Origin: Anaerolineae bacterium
Lineage (GTDB): Bacteria > Chloroflexota > Anaerolineae > 4572-78 > J111
NCBI GenBank assembly: GCA_023382535.1
Contig: JAHDWA010000016.1
Coordinates: forward strand, 124,001-188,000
Length of the DNA stretch: 64,000 nucleotides
Reading direction: 5' to 3'
Every line of letters begins with the position of its first letter. The stretch's first letter is position 1. Below, one piece after another: positions 41,154 to 50,770 of this stretch. The notes under the pieces are model-generated. The model saw only the letters and a list, made by a program, of their open reading frames with translations. It had not been told where the DNA came from and did no database searches. A program made the position numbers and the translations under genes.

Positions 41154-43766
41154 GTGACAACATTGGTCCAGGCAATTTTGCAAATCATTGATCCACGTGG
41201 CCAGCTTGAGATCTATCAAATTGAGCTAGGCCATACCATTTATATTGGCAAAGACGCCAGTTATAACGACATTCCGATTGATGGCCCCAATATTGCCATT
41301 CATCATCTGGTTTTGGATTTTCGCCAGATTCCCTGTCGAGTCATGAGCCTCAGCCATCTGGGCACACCCACTCTCAACGGCCATCATTTAACTCCGAATA
41401 TCCACCACGATATTAGTGATGCCGCGGTGATCCGCCTGGCCAACTATCAGCTTCGATTGTTATTGAGTACGCCTCTGATGCAACACCCGCCCACTACACG
41501 GCCTGAACTAAGCCATAATGACCGCTTGCTCGTTCCTGCCAGTCCTCAGTTACCTCAATCCCTTGATTATTTTGAGGTAAAATTTCCTGATTACCCAGAT
41601 ACCTATCCGGCTTTAGAAGTTATACCCGGTCAAGCCAAAGTAAAACTCCGGGTGAATATCACTAATAGGGGACGCTATCCAGCCGATTTTACCGTGAAGA
41701 TCAGTGATGATATTCCCCACGAGTGGTACGAGTCACCCGGGTCCTGCGGTCTCAATCCGGGGGATACTAAAACTGTCACCCTTACTTTTAAAGCAGATAA
41801 GCAGCCCGATTACACGGCCGGTCCGCACCATTTTTGGCTCCAGGTAAAATCTTCTGAATTTCCCCCTGACAATCGTGTTCGCAACTATGAAGCGACTTTG
41901 ACCATTAAGCCTTATTATGAAATTATCGTAGGCAAAGTACAGCCAACCCAACGGGCTATCTCATGGTTTAGGGGACAGGGTAAATTCAAACTAACGATCG
42001 AAAATAGGGGTAATGCCACAGCACGATTTCAACTCGAAGGGCATGATACTGAAAATGGTTGTCACTATGAGTTCAAGAGGTTGGATCGGTCAAAATTAAT
42101 TACTCTGGATTTACCTGGGCAAGTAGCTTCTGGAGATAAAGCTGAGATAGCTGTTTGGATTAAACCGTTCACTTATTCTTTATTGTGGCGCTCGCGCAGC
42201 TATACATTTACCACTCTCATCACCCCGCTGGAGGAACAGCAGGCTCAGAAGACGCTCTCTGGACGACTCATTCAAAAGCCGCTGATAGGACCGCTGACCC
42301 TCTGTTTGTTAGCCTGCCTCTTATTGTTTGCGTGTGCTGCTTTTATTTTTGACCCGGCTCATTACATTCTTCGCTTCACCGTCAACCGTGCTGTTAACAC
42401 TGTTGGGGCCAAAGCCGGGGAAGAACTGGCCGTGGAATGGTGGACTTCGCCGCTAGTGACCAGTATCCGCCTGCAGCCGGGTAATGAGCTTATTGTAGGC
42501 GAAGCAATAGGCCGGCGGATCATGAATCCTAATAGCAGCACAACTGCCTATTCCCTTGAGGCTGAAAGTTTTGCTTCGGTGTTGTTGCCTGAACTGCGGG
42601 CTACACGAGTGGTTTCTGTCGCCATTACCCCGATGATCCCCAGAATAAATGATTTCTCGGTTAGCAACCATAATATTGTCGAAGGTGAGGCTGTAACTCT
42701 GATTTCAAAGGTAGAGAACGCCGAAGAAGTTTATGTGACGGTCAACGGCACGCCCGAACCACCCTTCGCCACCGCCGAACACGCCGACCGGAGGATAGAG
42801 GTATTACCCTCTGGAAATACCGTTTATGGGTTGGTAGCCCGCCACGGTGAGGTGGCGATCACAGCCGAGACTACAGTGGTAGTAGCGACGCCAACTCCAA
42901 CCCCAACCTCTACCCCCATGGCAGAACTGTTCGAAACCAGCGGTGACCAGGTTATGGCCGGCGAGCCGGTCACTTTCAAGTGGGCTGTTTCGGGCAATGA
43001 TAAAGTTGTGCTCGACCCGTTGGGGGAATTGCCGTCGAGCGGTTCTATCTCTGTCTGGCCCCAAGAAACCACACGCTACACCCTCCAAAGCGTCAACGCG
43101 CAGGGCACGGCCACCATCCTGGGCATGAAAGAGGTAGTCGTCAATAATCCCACCAGCACCCCAACCGCCACCGCCACCCCGGCTGCGCCAAAAATTGTTG
43201 AGTTCAAAGCTTCCGAAGATGAGATGAGTTTGGGTGAGGGAGAGACTGAGGTCATTACATTATATTGGACGGTTGAGGGCCAGACAACGGATATTCAACT
43301 GCTCAACAAGCACGGTGTGGCGCTTCAAACGAACCTACCAGCCGTTTCACAGACCGAAGTATTGGTAAGCGACACCGACAACCAGTTCATCCTGGCTGTC
43401 TACAATGGCAATCAACAGTTCAGCCAGAGTGTTTTTATTCAAGCTGAACCGTTCATTTCATACTTCACCGCTACGGTTTATAGCGACGATGACTTGATCA
43501 AAATTTGTTCAACTTCGGAAGAGGATGATGATGAGGTATGTGATGTTAGTAATGAAGAAGCCGCAATTAAAATTATTTTTGAATGGGAGATAAGAAATGC
43601 CGACAAGGTCGATTTGATCATAGATGATGGGGATAAACAAAGTTACGGCCAAGGACTCAAGGATGATTTCGTTAAAGATAACGTGCGGAGTGCAAAATAC
43701 ACCTTGATAGCTAAGAATGATGTGGGCGAGATTAAGCGCAGAATTAGGATAAAAGGTAATGATTAG
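41154..43766 (+). CDS. FHA-domain membrane protein with Ig-like repeats
   Basis: 870 residues. Residues about 5-105 form an FHA-like domain (HTIYIGKDASYNDIPIDGPN, IAIHHLVLDFRQIPC), which usually binds phosphothreonine. Two COG1470-type beta domains follow (NITNRGRYPADFTVKIS and IENRGNATARFQLEG), one transmembrane helix at about 378-400 (LLACLLLFACAAFIF), then Ig-like repeats with Thr-Pro linkers (TPTPTPTSTPM, PTSTPTATATPA). The N-terminal FHA side would be cytoplasmic and the Ig repeats outside. GTG 41154 sits too close to the AGGAG; TTG 41163 is also possible. Its end overlaps the Excalibur lipoprotein gene by eight bases. Confidence 0.75.
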   Translation: MTTLVQAILQIIDPRGQLEIYQIELGHTIYIGKDASYNDIPIDGPNIAIHHLVLDFRQIPCRVMSLSHLGTPTLNGHHLTPNIHHDISDAAVIRLANYQLRLLLSTPLMQHPPTTRPELSHNDRLLVPASPQLPQSLDYFEVKFPDYPDTYPALEVIPGQAKVKLRVNITNRGRYPADFTVKISDDIPHEWYESPGSCGLNPGDTKTVTLTFKADKQPDYTAGPHHFWLQVKSSEFPPDNRVRNYEATLTIKPYYEIIVGKVQPTQRAISWFRGQGKFKLTIENRGNATARFQLEGHDTENGCHYEFKRLDRSKLITLDLPGQVASGDKAEIAVWIKPFTYSLLWRSRSYTFTTLITPLEEQQAQKTLSGRLIQKPLIGPLTLCLLACLLLFACAAFIFDPAHYILRFTVNRAVNTVGAKAGEELAVEWWTSPLVTSIRLQPGNELIVGEAIGRRIMNPNSSTTAYSLEAESFASVLLPELRATRVVSVAITPMIPRINDFSVSNHNIVEGEAVTLISKVENAEEVYVTVNGTPEPPFATAEHADRRIEVLPSGNTVYGLVARHGEVAITAETTVVVATPTPTPTSTPMAELFETSGDQVMAGEPVTFKWAVSGNDKVVLDPLGELPSSGSISVWPQETTRYTLQSVNAQGTATILGMKEVVVNNPTSTPTATATPAAPKIVEFKASEDEMSLGEGETEVITLYWTVEGQTTDIQLLNKHGVALQTNLPAVSQTEVLVSDTDNQFILAVYNGNQQFSQSVFIQAEPFISYFTATVYSDDDLIKICSTSEEDDDEVCDVSNEEAAIKIIFEWEIRNADKVDLIIDDGDKQSYGQGLKDDFVKDNVRSAKYTLIAKNDVGEIKRRIRIKGND

Positions 43767-45288
43767 GTCAGTCTCTGGGATTTCATTATCAGTGAAAGGG
43801 TTATTTGACCGGAAACTAGCTCAATTACGCTTGGCTAATTTTTTAGGGGCCTGTTTAGTTTTATTTCTGCCCGCCTGTACCGACGGGTCCGATCTGGTTC
43901 CTGACTATCTTTTTCCCGAACGCCCGACTACGGCGACCATGGTGGTCATCCAGTTTGACCTGCAAAGTGGCCCGTTAGCCGGCCTCACTCCAACCCGCGC
44001 CGTCGTGGAATTACCCCTCTTTCCCGTAACCGCCACCCCCACCCCGGCCGCTACCTTAACCCCACTTCCCTCACCAACGGCGGTTTCTTTGACCACACCA
44101 GCTAGCCTACCCAGCACAGCCGCAGATGACCTGATCCCCCCAGCTTCGTCCTCTAGCATTGGGCAACCGGCCCAAACCCCCATTCCCGCCCAACCCTCAC
44201 GCGGCGCCATCTACAATGGGCCGCTTTCGGCTCAGTTGGCCCTGCTCGACCCCCAGCCTGGTTTTAACTTGCCGGCCAAGCTCAACCAATTGGAATTTAA
44301 GTGGCAGTGGCACGGCCCAGAAGTGCGGCCCTGCCATCTGGACGATAACTTTGGCTTCGAGTTGAGACTTTGGCCCGACCTGAGCAATCCTTATTTACCG
44401 GCAGCGCAGCGAGGCAATATTCAACCTCTGGGCGCGTTTGACGCTCTGGCCGAACAGGCCAAAATCACCGACTCGTGCGACCCTGAAACCGGAACGCGCC
44501 GTTACCTCCTGACCAATCTCAACAGCGCCCCCGGCGTCGCCCTGGCTGGCGGAGCCGGCCAATTTTTGTGGGATGTGGCTTATGTCCAACTAAAACCCTA
44601 CTACACGGTCCTGGCCGTCTCCGTGCCCAACGACTTTTTTATCCCGGTCACAACACCGCCTGTGCCTACCGTTACCCCCACATCCTTGTATATTCTAACG
44701 CCCGCTCCAAAACCGGCCGGGCGGATTATCTTGTTGAAACCGGAGCACGGCTCTGTCTTCCCGGTTAATGCCGGCCCAGTCGAATTTGTCTGGCAGTGGG
44801 AGAGTCAAAACCAGGCGCCATGTGGCCTAACTGCCGCCGGTTACGGCTTTGAACTACACCTTTGGTCTACCCAACCTGGCTTTGTCCCCCTGGGGGTCAT
44901 GGATGTAGTAGCCGACCAGCGACTCATCTTGTGCGACCCGGCAGACGGGACCTATCATTATCATCTGCCCGATCTTAAACTGGCCCCCGGTATCAAAGCT
45001 ACCTACGTGGGTGAATTGCGGTGGGACGGCCAATTTCAATGGAATGTCGCCCTGGTCAGCCTCAGCCCCTATCTACCTCCCGAATCGGCCTCGCCGCCGG
45101 CGCAGTTTGAGATTTCACTCAGCAGTTATTCTGGAGCCATTGACCGCCTGGGGCGAGAGCTGCGTTGCAGCGAGATCCCCTCGTGGCCGGAGGCGCAGGC
45201 CATCTTCCTGGCGGCTGGGTCGGAGCAAGACCCCTCAGGCCTGGACCCGGACGGTAATAAAATCGCTTGTGATGAGCTGCGGCGGTAG
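43759..45288 (+). CDS. Lipoprotein with Excalibur calcium-binding domain
   Basis: 509 residues. An N-terminal hydrophobic segment ends in the lipobox-like LPAC (about residue 40), followed by a Thr/Pro/Ser linker. Two copies of a domain follow (LNQLEFKWQWHGPEVRPCHL and GPVEFVWQWESQNQAPCGL, each with FGFELRLW/YGFELHLW), then a C-terminal Excalibur motif (L-R-C-S-E-I-P and DPDGNKIACDEL) known to bind calcium in surface proteins. The two internal domains are clear paralogues of each other. Seven bases before the pentapeptide-repeat gene; overlaps the FHA gene. Confidence 0.75.
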   Translation: MIRSVSGISLSVKGLFDRKLAQLRLANFLGACLVLFLPACTDGSDLVPDYLFPERPTTATMVVIQFDLQSGPLAGLTPTRAVVELPLFPVTATPTPAATLTPLPSPTAVSLTTPASLPSTAADDLIPPASSSSIGQPAQTPIPAQPSRGAIYNGPLSAQLALLDPQPGFNLPAKLNQLEFKWQWHGPEVRPCHLDDNFGFELRLWPDLSNPYLPAAQRGNIQPLGAFDALAEQAKITDSCDPETGTRRYLLTNLNSAPGVALAGGAGQFLWDVAYVQLKPYYTVLAVSVPNDFFIPVTTPPVPTVTPTSLYILTPAPKPAGRIILLKPEHGSVFPVNAGPVEFVWQWESQNQAPCGLTAAGYGFELHLWSTQPGFVPLGVMDVVADQRLILCDPADGTYHYHLPDLKLAPGIKATYVGELRWDGQFQWNVALVSLSPYLPPESASPPAQFEISLSSYSGAIDRLGRELRCSEIPSWPEAQAIFLAAGSEQDPSGLDPDGNKIACDELRR

Positions 45289-45294
45289 CTATTT

Positions 45295-47358
45295 ATGGAA
45301 AACACCCGGTTCAATAATCCCGAATTCAGTTATCGGCTGGCCACCTGGATGTTTCTCGTTGGCCTGACTATTCTCCTGGGGATCATTGCCGCCAGCTGGT
45401 GGACCACGCCGGCCCCGGTTTGTTTTTGGCGTTGCGCTCAAGAAGATCTATCACAACGGGATTTTTATGGAAAGACCCTGTTTCTGGTTAATTTGAGCAG
45501 GGCCGATCTACGTAACGCGGACCTGCGCCAGGCCAAACTTTATTGGGTTGATTTGAGCGGGGCCAACTTACGCCAGGCAAACTTGATGAGTGTTACGTTA
45601 CATTCGGTTAACCTGAGCGGGGCTGATTTAACCGGGACGACTCTTGTCAGGCTCGACTTGCGCTCTACCCAACTTGATGAGGCCAGGCTGAATCAAGCCT
45701 ATTTGACGGAGGCCGACTTGAGCGGAGTTAATTTATATAAAGCTCAATTGGAGCAAAGCAATCTCCAGCAAACTAACTTAAACGGTGCAAACTTGACAGG
45801 GGCCAATCTGAAGGGCGCTAATTTGCGTGATACCCTTATGGATCAGACAACTCTTATAGACGACAAATGGCACAAGGTGTGGTGCCTGGTCAACCCGTCA
45901 AATCCTCTTTGCCAGTCAGAGGATTTAAAGAATTTAAGTGGTCTCGATTTAAGTGGTGCCAATCTGCAAGGCGCTAATTTGTCAGAGGCCGATTTACGTT
46001 TCACCAATCTAAATGGGGCCAACCTGAGCGGCTCTGATCTCAATAAGGTTGATCTGCTTGGGGTGGAGATAGATGAAGATACTCAGTTGGATCAGAAATG
46101 GCTCCTGGCCTGGAAATTGCGTAACCGCCCCGACCTGGTTGGTCCGGCAGACCTGAGCGGCCTGGATTTAAGTCAGGCCAATTTAGAGGGGGCAATATTG
46201 AGCGACGACCTGGATTTATCCGGCTTTAATCTAGCAGAAACTAACCTGTGTGGGGTTGACTTAACAGGAATTAACCTAAATCTGGCTAAGCTTCACCGCT
46301 CGCAAATAAATGATGCGACTCAACTGGACAAAAAATGGCAAATCGTTTGGACTTTAATTAATCAAAAACAGCTTAGTCCAACCGATCTAAGCCACGAAGA
46401 TTTGAGCCATGCTAACCTAACCAACGCTGACCTAAGCGGTCTCACTTTGACCGGAGTCCAGCTAATCCAGGCTGACTTGCGTGGAGCTAATCTGACCGGA
46501 GCAAGATTAGATGGGGCTAAATTGAATGGGGCTAAATTACAGCGGGCCAACCTGACCCATGCGGATTTGACTGGAGCGGATTTGACTGACGCCGACCTGA
46601 CCGGAAGTATTTTAACTGGCGTTATTCTCAATGGAGTTATTTCACACCCAGACGAAGAATCCCCTGCCTCCCTGAACGAAGCCGCCCCGGCGCAAAACCC
46701 TACCCAAAAAGAAGAATGGGTTGCCCGTATAAAAGCCGGTGAGGCGGCAGGCCAGGACTTAAGCGGGGTTGACCTGAGCGGCACACCACTGGCTGGGGTT
46801 AATTTGAGTAACACCAACCTGAATGACGCTAACCTCAACGGGGCCGACTTAACCGGGGCGAACTTACAAGGTGCGACGCTGACCGGCAGTCATCTCGACA
46901 ACGCCAACCTCAGTGGGGCCAACTTGAGTGGAGCTAACCTGGCGGGGGCCGAGTTGCGGGCCGCCACCCTGATCGGGGTCAGGATGGGGAGAGCAAATCT
47001 CAACGGTTCCCTCTTGAACCAGGCCCGCCTCAATGGGGCCGAGCTGAGTGAGGCAATCGTAACCGGCGCGAATTTGACCGAGACAACCCTGAGCCAGGCC
47101 AATTTGAGTCAAGCGGATTTAACCGGGGCCAACTTGCATAAAGCTAACTTGAGCAGCGCCGTGCTGATCGAAGCTCAACTCACCGGGGCCGACTTGAGCG
47201 AGGCTAATCTGTCCGGGACCGATTTGACCCAGGCCAATATGCGGGGGGCTAATCTAACCAGGGCCAATTTGAGCGGGGCTAATTTGGCCGCAATTATCCC
47301 CACCACCGGCATCAACTTGCATGAGGCCATCATGCCCGATGGAACAATTCATGAGTAG
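45295..47358 (+). CDS. Membrane-anchored pentapeptide-repeat protein
   Basis: 687 residues. One N-terminal transmembrane helix (about 15-35, WMFLVGLTILLGIIAASWW) and four blocks of A(D/N)LxG pentapeptides (for example ANLKGANLRDT, ADLTGADLTDADLTGS, ANLSGANLSGANLAGAEL), separated by short spacers of the type D-D-K-W-H-K-V-W and D-Q-K-W-L-L-A-W that recur three times. Each block would fold as a right-handed quadrilateral beta helix. The role is unknown; such proteins often act as scaffolds. The last eight bases overlap the Hedgehog-like lipoprotein gene. Confidence 0.88.
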   Translation: MENTRFNNPEFSYRLATWMFLVGLTILLGIIAASWWTTPAPVCFWRCAQEDLSQRDFYGKTLFLVNLSRADLRNADLRQAKLYWVDLSGANLRQANLMSVTLHSVNLSGADLTGTTLVRLDLRSTQLDEARLNQAYLTEADLSGVNLYKAQLEQSNLQQTNLNGANLTGANLKGANLRDTLMDQTTLIDDKWHKVWCLVNPSNPLCQSEDLKNLSGLDLSGANLQGANLSEADLRFTNLNGANLSGSDLNKVDLLGVEIDEDTQLDQKWLLAWKLRNRPDLVGPADLSGLDLSQANLEGAILSDDLDLSGFNLAETNLCGVDLTGINLNLAKLHRSQINDATQLDKKWQIVWTLINQKQLSPTDLSHEDLSHANLTNADLSGLTLTGVQLIQADLRGANLTGARLDGAKLNGAKLQRANLTHADLTGADLTDADLTGSILTGVILNGVISHPDEESPASLNEAAPAQNPTQKEEWVARIKAGEAAGQDLSGVDLSGTPLAGVNLSNTNLNDANLNGADLTGANLQGATLTGSHLDNANLSGANLSGANLAGAELRAATLIGVRMGRANLNGSLLNQARLNGAELSEAIVTGANLTETTLSQANLSQADLTGANLHKANLSSAVLIEAQLTGADLSEANLSGTDLTQANMRGANLTRANLSGANLAAIIPTTGINLHEAIMPDGTIHE

Positions 47359-48058
47359 GCAGTCCCGTACTATCTGGCTGGCCGTGCTGGTCATGACCCT
47401 GGGTCTGAACGCTTGTGTTGCGGCCAAGGCCAAAACCCTGAGCACGCCCACCCTGACCCCAACGCTCCGGGCAACCGTCACCACTATTCCATTGCCGACC
47501 CCGACTCCCACGCTCGCCGTCCCGGCCTCCGCCTGCCCGCTGCCCGACCTGCCGGAAGGGCTTCATCTCTCAGCCAGCGGCAGCTATACCCAAACCGAAG
47601 TCGAAGCGGCAGGGCCGATGCTCTGCCGCATTGAGCGTAACACCTGCCCCTTCTATCAATTGGTAGGCAACCTGGACTCCACTATTGTATTTAAACATGA
47701 AGAAGAACCACCTTTTGACGAGGAGGATATTTTGGTCCATCCGGCCGCATTGCTGCCTTTGAGCCGGCTGAATGAGCTGGTTCAGACTGAGTGGAACCGC
47801 GCTTATCATCTACGCCTGACCGATGCCTACGACTCGCTCCTGGAACATGATCTCGGCCAGACCGACCTGACGCGCAAATATTCCCTCCATTTTGAGGGCC
47901 GGGCGTTGGACCTGACTACCTGGCCGATTGATCCTAGCCGCTACGGGCGTCTTTGCGCCCTGGCCCACTGCGCCGGCTTTGCCTGGGTCCATCATGAGGG
48001 CGACCATTGTCATGTTGCCGTGAACGCGCCCAGTTTGTGCCTGCGCTGCGCTAACTAA
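47351..48058 (+). CDS. Lipoprotein with Hedgehog N-domain/M15-like zinc peptidase fold
   Basis: 235 residues. ATG 47351 begins a lipoprotein signal with lipobox LNAC (about residue 22) and a Thr-Pro linker. The C-terminal 150 residues match the Hedgehog signalling domain and related bacterial D,D-peptidases: SLHFEGRALDLTT, YGRLCALAHCAGFAWVHHEG, DHCHVAVN. Candidate zinc ligands are His180, Asp187 and His221; the spacing of 7 and 34 is nearly that of animal Hedgehog (His141, Asp148, His183). A peptidoglycan or surface-protein peptidase is likely. An in-frame ATG at 47321 gives no proper signal peptide. Last gene of the accessory block before the ATPase. Confidence 0.75.
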   Translation: MSRQSRTIWLAVLVMTLGLNACVAAKAKTLSTPTLTPTLRATVTTIPLPTPTPTLAVPASACPLPDLPEGLHLSASGSYTQTEVEAAGPMLCRIERNTCPFYQLVGNLDSTIVFKHEEEPPFDEEDILVHPAALLPLSRLNELVQTEWNRAYHLRLTDAYDSLLEHDLGQTDLTRKYSLHFEGRALDLTTWPIDPSRYGRLCALAHCAGFAWVHHEGDHCHVAVNAPSLCLRCAN

Positions 48059-48081
48059 ATTTAGACAGTGAGTTGATTAAT

Positions 48082-50271
48082 ATGGCAACAAAGCTAACCC
48101 CACCCCATCTGGACCACTCCTTTGAGCCTTCGCCTGACCCCAGCCTCGTCCACCTGCAACTGGAACTGGCCCGGATTGATATTTTGATCCGCCGGGAAGT
48201 GCGGCGCTGGCAACTGGCCAACCAATCCCCCACCGATTCCTTTCGCGGTTTTTATGTTTCGCACGAGGATGCCGATGCCTTGCTCAATCGCGCCTTGTGG
48301 ACCAGTTGGGGCCAAACGGCAACGCTGCCGCCGGCCGAGGCGGAACAATTCAACCTGGCCCTGGCTGAGGCCGCAGGCCAGGCTGGGGCCTGGGTCGAAA
48401 CAGCTCAACAGCAGGGCCGCCGCCTGCGCCTGGTTCACCTGGTTGACGCCTTTGGCCTGACCCGCTTTGAGCTGGATGCCCTGCTCATCTGTCTGGCCCC
48501 CGCCCTCGACCTGCGCTACGAGCAGCTCTACGGCTATCTGCAAGATCACGTGGCTCGCAAGCGGCCGGGGGTCAACCTGATCCTGAATCTACTGGCCGAC
48601 CCTGGCCCACAGCGGCTACCCTTATTGTCGCATTTCAGCGCCGAGGCCCCCCTGATCAAACATCGCTTGCTCAAACTGGTGGCCGAGCCGGGCCAGCTCG
48701 AACCGCCCTGGTTGAGCCAAAGCCTGGCGGTTGATCCCACCCTGGTCGCCTGGCTGGGGGGCGATTACCGCCCTCAGCCCGATTTTGGCCTGTTCGCGGC
48801 CTTGATCCCCGCCCAGGCCGATGCCATTGTCCCCCTGCTGACTGAAGAGACCCGGCAGGCCCTGGCCGATCTCAGCCTCAAGCCGATCTGGGTCTTTTAC
48901 GGGCCGGATCGCGGCGCGCAGGAAGCGGCGGCCCACCTTGTGGCGGCTCAAGCCCAGCGCCCACTGCTGCGGGTTGACCTGGCCGGTCTGATCGCCGACA
49001 AATTTACCCCGGCTCAGGCTCTCAACCTGGCTCTGCGTGACGCCCGCCTGATGGGGGCGATCCCGGCCCTGTTTGGCTGGGACAGTTGCCGGGACCCGGA
49101 CAGTTACAAGCCCCCGGCCCACCTGCTGGCCGAGGTCTGCGCTTACCCCGATCTCATCATTTTGGCCGGTCAACGCGCCTGGCCGGACGACGGCGGGCCG
49201 CGAGCGCGTCCTCTCTTCTGGCGCGAGTTTCCCTTCCCAACTCACAGCCAACGCCAAGAGCTATGGTGCTATTTTTTGCCTTCCACCGCGGCAGACGGCT
49301 TAGACAGCGCCCCCCTGGCCGATCAATTTGTCCTGACCACCGACCAGATTCAGGCGGCCGTAACCTCGGCTTGCGATGCAGCCAGCCAGCGCCGCTCGCC
49401 GCTCGCTCTGGCCGATCTTGCCGCCGCCGCCCGCGCCCAGTCTGGCCGTCGCCTGGGGGCGTTAGCCCAAAAAATTATCCCGCGCTTTGTCTGGACCGAC
49501 CTGATCCTGCCCGACGATCAAATTACCCTGCTGCGCGAGATCGTCCAAATGATCCAGGGCCGAGCCACGGTGCTGGAAAGTTGGCAGGTGGGCCGCAAGC
49601 TGGCGGCCAGCCAGGGGGTGACCATGCTCTTTGCCGGGCCGCCGGGCACCGGCAAAACTATGGCCGCCGAGGTTATAGCCGGGGAGGTGGGCTTAGACCT
49701 GTACAAGATTGATCTGTCCAGCCTGGTCAGTAAATACATCGGCGAAACCGAGAAAAACCTGGAGCGCATCTTCAGCGAAGCCGAGCACAGCAACGCCATC
49801 CTCTTTTTTGACGAAGCCGACGCCCTGTTTGGCAAACGCTCCGAGGTGCGCGACTCCCACGACCGCTACGCCAATATCGAGATCAGCTACCTTTTGCAGC
49901 GCATGGAAGCTTACGACGGCGTGACCATTCTGGCCACCAACTTGCGGGCCAACCTGGACGAGGCTTTTACCCGCCGCCTCCATTTTGCTGTCAACTTTCC
50001 CTTCCCCGACGAAGCCGACCGCCGCCGCATCTGGCAGGCCCTCTTTCCGGCCACACTGCCGCGCCACCCGGAGGTGGACCTGGAGGCGCTGGCAAGCAAT
50101 TTCAAGCTGGCCGGGGGCAACATTCGTAACATCATCGTTAATGCCGCCTATCTGGCCGCCGCCGACGGCAACCAGGTCACGATGGCTCACCTGCGCCATA
50201 GCGCCCGCCGCGAGCTGCAAAAGATGGGCAAAATCGTCAAAGAGAGCGAGGGGGAGCCGAAGCATGGCTGA
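48082..50271 (+). CDS. eCIS AAA+ ATPase (Pvc15-like)
   Basis: 729 residues. The N-terminal 480 residues are the helical and degenerate ATPase region typical of Pvc15-type proteins. The active AAA domain begins near residue 480 with Walker A AGPPGTGKTMAAEVI (about 518-532), LSSLVSKYIGETEKNL, Walker B ILFFDEADALFGKR, and arginine-finger region TRRLHFAVNFPFPDEADRR. Pvc15 is needed for assembly or cargo loading of PVC particles. ATG 48082 preferred over an in-frame TTG at 48073. Its end overlaps the proline-rich gene by eight bases. Confidence 0.92.
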   Translation: MATKLTPPHLDHSFEPSPDPSLVHLQLELARIDILIRREVRRWQLANQSPTDSFRGFYVSHEDADALLNRALWTSWGQTATLPPAEAEQFNLALAEAAGQAGAWVETAQQQGRRLRLVHLVDAFGLTRFELDALLICLAPALDLRYEQLYGYLQDHVARKRPGVNLILNLLADPGPQRLPLLSHFSAEAPLIKHRLLKLVAEPGQLEPPWLSQSLAVDPTLVAWLGGDYRPQPDFGLFAALIPAQADAIVPLLTEETRQALADLSLKPIWVFYGPDRGAQEAAAHLVAAQAQRPLLRVDLAGLIADKFTPAQALNLALRDARLMGAIPALFGWDSCRDPDSYKPPAHLLAEVCAYPDLIILAGQRAWPDDGGPRARPLFWREFPFPTHSQRQELWCYFLPSTAADGLDSAPLADQFVLTTDQIQAAVTSACDAASQRRSPLALADLAAAARAQSGRRLGALAQKIIPRFVWTDLILPDDQITLLREIVQMIQGRATVLESWQVGRKLAASQGVTMLFAGPPGTGKTMAAEVIAGEVGLDLYKIDLSSLVSKYIGETEKNLERIFSEAEHSNAILFFDEADALFGKRSEVRDSHDRYANIEISYLLQRMEAYDGVTILATNLRANLDEAFTRRLHFAVNFPFPDEADRRRIWQALFPATLPRHPEVDLEALASNFKLAGGNIRNIIVNAAYLAAADGNQVTMAHLRHSARRELQKMGKIVKESEGEPKHG

Positions 50272-50767
50272 TTTCGTCATCAAAACCGGCGATTTATTGA
50301 TCCTGGCTCCTCTCGGCCTGCCGTTGGAACCGCCGCCCCCACCCAAACCGCTGCCGCCTCCGGCCCCGCCGCCGCCTCCGCCGTCCATCGCCACGGTGCT
50401 GCTGCCGCCTTTCCCCATCATCGGCTTTCTGCCCACGACGATTAATTATGCCAGGCTCTGCGTCCAGGGCGACGAAGCCAAAATCCCGGTTATTCAAGCC
50501 CCCGTGCCGTATGCTTCTATCACCTACCCGGTGCCCGGCACGGGCCGGCTGACCATCACCTTAAATTCCGACCAAATCGCCCAAATTGCCCGCTGCGGCG
50601 GCCAGCCGGTCATCCTCAAAGGGACCACATTCCAGGTTAAGCTCCAGGTCATCACCCCGGCCCTCTTCCCCCCGCCCCCCGCCCCGCCGCTCTATCCGGA
50701 CAGTATAACCACTTACACTGGCACGGGTGCATTTCAGACGACAAATTCTACGATTAGGGGAGAATAA
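50264..50767 (+). CDS. Proline-rich eCIS protein, possible spike-tip (PAAR-like)
   Basis: 167 residues. Begins MADFVIKTGDLLILAPLG, then a run of prolines, a compact beta-rich domain (INYARLCVQGDEAKIPVIQA, GTGRLTITLNSDQIAQIARC, FQVKLQVITPA) and a short tail. The compact domain recalls PAAR/DUF4280-like tip proteins, and no other tip gene is present in the operon. The match is weak and the proline stretch is unusual. Coupled to the ATPase gene by overlap and followed three bases later by a cargo gene. Confidence 0.5.
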   Translation: MADFVIKTGDLLILAPLGLPLEPPPPPKPLPPPAPPPPPPSIATVLLPPFPIIGFLPTTINYARLCVQGDEAKIPVIQAPVPYASITYPVPGTGRLTITLNSDQIAQIARCGGQPVILKGTTFQVKLQVITPALFPPPPAPPLYPDSITTYTGTGAFQTTNSTIRGE

Positions 50768-50770
50768 AAA

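Noticed and set aside
45295..47358. The pentapeptide array as a DNA repeat or CRISPR-like array
   Set aside because: Periodicity is 15 bases and explained by the protein repeat A(D/N)LxG.
48622..49257. Long minus- and plus-strand ORFs within the ATPase gene
   Set aside because: GC-rich codon bias creates open shadow frames; the AAA+ motifs fix the real frame.
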